Source of the DNA: Arthrobacter globiformis | GTDB taxonomy: Bacteria; Actinomycetota; Actinomycetes; Actinomycetales; Micrococcaceae | Length of the DNA: 64,000 nucleotides | Direction of reading: 5' to 3' | Assembly (NCBI RefSeq): GCF_003261175.1 | Contig: NZ_QLNP01000077.1 | Span: 1 to 64,000 of the forward strand | Part shown: one piece after another, positions 60,150 through 64,000 of the stretch | How the letters are laid out: each line of letters opens with the position of its first letter | How positions within the stretch are numbered: position 1 is the stretch's first letter | The notes under the pieces: generated by a model | Told to the model about the DNA's origin: nothing | Database searches by the model: none | The model's input: only the letters and a program-made list of their open reading frames with translations | Made by a program: the position numbers and the translations under genes

Positions 60150-61306
60150 CTACGCCAGCCGCATGGCCCCGGCCGCCGGGGTGACCGTAAAGATGTCCGG
60201 AGGGGTGTACCCCGCCTCGGCAAAGGCCCGTACGACGGCGGTACGCACCTGCTGCTCCTCGCTCACCGGAGTCAGGGCGATGGCGGCGCCGCCGAAACCT
60301 CCGCCGGTCATCCGGGCGCCGATGGCGCCGTTTGTGCGGGAGGCCTCGACGGCGAGATCCAGTTCGGCGCAGGAGATCTCGAAGTCGTCGCGCATGGATG
60401 CATGGCTGGCGTCCAGCAGGGCACCGATTGCCGACGGGCCCTGCTGCCCCAGGAGTTCCACGGTCTGCAGCACGCGGTCGTTCTCGGTGACGATGTGCCG
60501 GACGCGGCGGAAGGTAACCTCGTCCAGAAGCCCGCTGGCCTCTTCCAGATCGCCCGGCGTGACGTCCCGGAGGGCCTTGACGCCCAGCACCTCGGCGCCC
60601 AGTTCGCAGGACGCACGGCGGGAGGCGTAGCCGCCGTCGGCATGGGAATGGGAAACCTTGGTGTCGATGACCAGCAGGACGAGGCCGGCAGCCTCGGCCT
60701 CGAAGGGGACCAGCTGGACGCTCTGGTCACGGCAGTCCAGGAACACAGCGTGGCCCTTCGAGCCGCGCAGCGAGGCGGACTGGTCCATGATGCCCGTGGG
60801 TGCACCGACGAAGTCGTTCTCCGCGCGCTGGGTGGCCAGCACCATGTCCTCCGGTCCCAGGCCAGCGCCGGTGAGGTCATTGAGTGCCGAAATCACCGCG
60901 CATTCAATGGCGTGCGAGGAGGACAGCCCGGCGCCGAGGGGGACGTCGGAATCCAGGAGCAGGTCCAGGCCAGGGACGTCGATGCCGCGCTGCTGCAGGG
61001 ACCAGATGACGCCCAGCGGGTACTTGGTCCAGCCCTTGGCCGCCGCGCCCTCCAGCGAAGCCGTGTCCGCCGTCGTGATGCCCTGGTCGCCGTAGGTCGA
61101 GAGCAGCCGGATGGTGGAGTCCGGGCGGACCCCGACGGCTATCCGGGCGGTCCGGTCGATGGCGAACGGCAGCACGAAGCCCTCATTGTAGTCCGTGTGT
61201 TCGCCGATCAGATTGACTCGGCCGGGGGCCTGCCACACGCCGTCGGGCCCGCGGCCGAACGCGGCGGAGAACCGGGTCTCGAGGTCGGTGGTGGTGGCGG
61301 GGGCGG

Positions 61307-61310
<4 letters not shown>
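60150..61310 (-). CDS. galK: Galactokinase
   Basis: GHMP kinase (386 aa) making galactose-1-phosphate. Signature GRVNLIGEHTDYNEGFVLP (substrate binding); ATP loop DVPLGAGLSSSHAIECA (usual P.G.GLSSSAA, here with His for Ala); catalytic Asp region GIMDQSASLRG; C-terminal GARMTGGGFGGAAIALTP. Start ATG 61310 overlaps the galT stop by 4 nt. Last gene of a deoR-galT-galK operon. Confidence 0.96.
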
Positions 61311-62511
<1,201 letters not shown>

Positions 62512-62515
<4 letters not shown>

Positions 62516-63408
62516 GCGTCATGTCCTTTGAGCGCGGTGGCCGACGGCGTCTGGCCGTCCGGGAGGCTGGTGGGGCGGGGAGTGCGGGGGTCGTTGGGAG
62601 GCCGGAGGTGCCAATGCTGAGGTAAGGGCGCCAGCCGCAGCTCCCCGACGGACTGCCGAAGCAAGCCCTCGGCGTCAGGACCGGCGGAGCCCGTGCTGAT
62701 CCGGTCGTCGGTGATGAGGGTGCCGACGGCTGACAGCGGGGCGATCCCGGCGAGCCCCACGCTCCCGTACTTCGTGGCGTCCGCGAGCACTGCCAACTGG
62801 TCCGACGCTGCGATCATGGCGGCGTTGACCTCGGACTCGAGGAGGTTCGGTGAGGTAATGCCGGCCTTCGGGTCGAAGCCGTGCACGCCCATGAAGCACA
62901 GGTCGGCACGCAGGGTGTGCAGGGCGTGCACCGTCACCGGGCCCACAAGGGCCTCGGAGGGGGTGCGCTGGCCGCCCAGGACCACGGTGCGGATGCCGCC
63001 GTCGCCTGCCGGCTCCAGGGCGCTGGCCACCATGAGGGAATTGGTGGCCACTGTGAGCGCGAGGTCCCGGGGGAGCAGCCCCGCGAGCTCATGGGTGGTG
63101 GTGCCGCCGGAAATCAGCAGTGTCATGCCGGGGCGGAGCAGCGTGAGTGCCTCCGCGGCGATGGCCCGTTTCGCTTCCGTTTCCCGGGCGGACTTGGCGC
63201 CGAATCCCGGTTCGAGTGCGCTGAACGCCGCAGCGCGTGTGGCACCGCCGTGAACCCGGAGCAACTGGCCTTCGGCGTCAAGTGCGTCGATGTCGCGCCG
63301 GACGGTCATTTCAGACACGCGGAGCAAGTCCGCCAGTGCTGCCACGCGAACGGTGCCTTCGGCGTCGAGCTCCTGGAGGATGCGGTGTTGCCGCTGCGTA
63401 GCAAGCAT
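62512..63408 (-). CDS. DeoR-family transcriptional regulator of the gal operon
   Basis: Sugar-phosphate-sensing repressor (298 aa). Helix-turn-helix: RQHRILQELDAEGTVRVAAL then ADLLRVSEMTVRRDIDAL and LLRVHGGATR, typical of DeoR/GlpR. Effector domain of the isomerase fold: LLISGGTTTHELAGLLP, DLALTVATNSLMVA, CFMGVHGFDPKAGIT, ADATKYG. About 35 disordered residues end it. AAGGAGGAG precedes ATG 63408. It heads the galT-galK operon, so it likely autoregulates in response to a galactose metabolite. Confidence 0.93.
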
Positions 63409-63453
63409 GTTGCTCCTCCTTTAGTGTCGGCTCGGAAGCCTGTGGGCCCGGTC

Positions 63454-63523
63454 ACTATTTGTGCTGTTCCCATTGTGGCACAAAGCGATCAAAAACAAAT
63501 ACTTTCTAACAAAAGATAACAGA
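63454..63523 (-). promoter_or_regulatory. Promoter of the deoR-galT-galK operon with direct-repeat operator
   Basis: On the minus strand TTGTGC (63483-63478) and AATAGT (63459-63454) are 18 nt apart. Just upstream lie TTTGT words (read on the minus strand) whose + strand complements ACAAA start at 63480, 63495 and 63509, 14-15 nt apart, with ACAGA at 63519. DeoR-family repressors bind such direct repeats. The block lies between the deoR gene and the divergent epimerase gene and could act on both. Confidence 0.6.
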
Positions 63524-63579
63524 AAGCGCTTCGTGGGGGCGGTGCATGCGTTGTGGGGCGTGCGTTGTACGGTAGGTCC

Positions 63580-64000
63580 ATGACTTCCGGTGCGACTCCA
63601 GAAACCAACGCTTTCTCAACGGCCAGCGCTCCCCACACTGCCCAGCGCTACGCCACGGGCAGGCAGTACGAGCTCAGGCGGGGCGATGCGCTCGCCGTGG
63701 TCACGGAGCTGGCTGCCGGGCTGCGGTGGTACAGCCGCGGAGGCGTCCAGCTGACGGAGTCCTACGGGGACTCCGACATTCCGCCCGGCGCCACGGGCAT
63801 CACCCTGGCGCCCTGGGCCAACCGGATAGAGGGCGGCGTCTGGCACCTGAACGGCAAGAAGCAGCAGCTGGACATCACCGAGGTTTCCAAGAACAACGCC
63901 AGCCACGGGCTCCTGCGCAATGCTTCGTACTCTCTGGTTGCGGAATCCGAGTTTGCCGTAACCCTGGAGGCGACCATCTTTCCCCAGCACGGCTACCCCT
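63580..64000 (+). CDS. Aldose 1-epimerase-like protein (3' end outside window)
   Basis: First 140 residues of a galactose mutarotase-family protein, which interconverts alpha and beta anomers. After a 25-residue polar leader it reads YELRRGDALAVVTELAAGLR, TESYGDSDIPPGATGITLAP, the family motif WANRIEGGVWHLNGKKQQLD and NNASHGLLRN with the conserved Asn/Gly-Leu region. A TACGGT box ends 6 nt before ATG 63580, so probably leaderless. Divergent from the gal operon and fits galactose use. Confidence 0.88.
   Translation, partial: MTSGATPETNAFSTASAPHTAQRYATGRQYELRRGDALAVVTELAAGLRWYSRGGVQLTESYGDSDIPPGATGITLAPWANRIEGGVWHLNGKKQQLDITEVSKNNASHGLLRNASYSLVAESEFAVTLEATIFPQHGYP

Overview
The window is GC-rich chromosomal DNA from an actinobacterium, most likely a soil member of the Micrococcaceae (Arthrobacter/Pseudarthrobacter type). 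The grounds are the very high GC3, frequent GTG/TTG starts, TAnnnT -10 boxes lying 6-8 nt upstream of start codons (leaderless mRNAs), the eno-ftsB-DUF501-ppx order, the sdhCDAB order, and an intergenic 'ctggttgagcctgtcgaaac' repeat of a type common in Micrococcales. The species assignment is inference. I see no prophage, transposase, CRISPR array or rRNA.

Layout. 1-1270 is the 5' part of an FtsX/MacB-type permease. 1582-6936 is a ChvE/GguAB-like sugar ABC transporter with a ROK repressor gene; both transcription units carry the same 25-nt operator-like element. 7147-14192 is a five-gene cluster that reads as amino-acid amide catabolism: a nitrilase-fold amidase (DavA-like), a PucR regulator, an alanine-racemase-fold enzyme, a cationic amino acid permease and a lysine 2-monooxygenase-like flavoenzyme (DavB-like). 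14241-19191 holds a gamma-carbonic anhydrase, an SMR pump, an EamA transporter remnant, a small methyltransferase, purU, and glyA-folD behind a ZTP riboswitch. 19287-24732 is a two-component system, a block of 32-nt modular repeats, a SHOCT protein and an ABC-2 exporter. 24820-29776 is housekeeping and membrane genes (xth, trpS, 2H phosphoesterase, YihY, hydrolase). 29997-33565 is sdhCDAB. 33823-43700 holds manC, an M20 amidohydrolase, ohrR-ohr, nucleoside salvage (cdd-deoA, add), two DedA proteins and mazG. 43821-47741 is eno-ftsB-DUF501-ppx. 47760-51832 holds a mycosin-like protease, ndh behind a Rex-like operator, an ACT-GNAT fusion and a tRNA. 52006-57578 is a branched-chain amino acid ABC transporter split into convergent livK and livHMGF units that share a CRP/GlxR-like site. 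57881-64000 holds a Bax inhibitor-1 protein, a thiolase and the galactose genes (deoR-type regulator, galT, galK, start of an aldose epimerase gene).

How the parts work together. The window is rich in small-molecule uptake and catabolism (sugars, amino acids, nucleosides, galactose), each with a local regulator. Respiration genes (sdh, ndh) and folate one-carbon genes (purU, glyA, folD) appear tied to cell state through a Rex-like site and a ZTP riboswitch. The least explained material is (i) two arrays of 32-nt units with a shared 20-nt core and an array-specific 12-nt tail, one flanked by a 23-nt duplication of the end of a response-regulator gene; (ii) the Dav-like cluster in an actinobacterial setting with its own racemase; (iii) a LivH permease with a secreted Ig-like domain fused to its N terminus; and (iv) a tRNA with anticodon UAA but a short variable arm.
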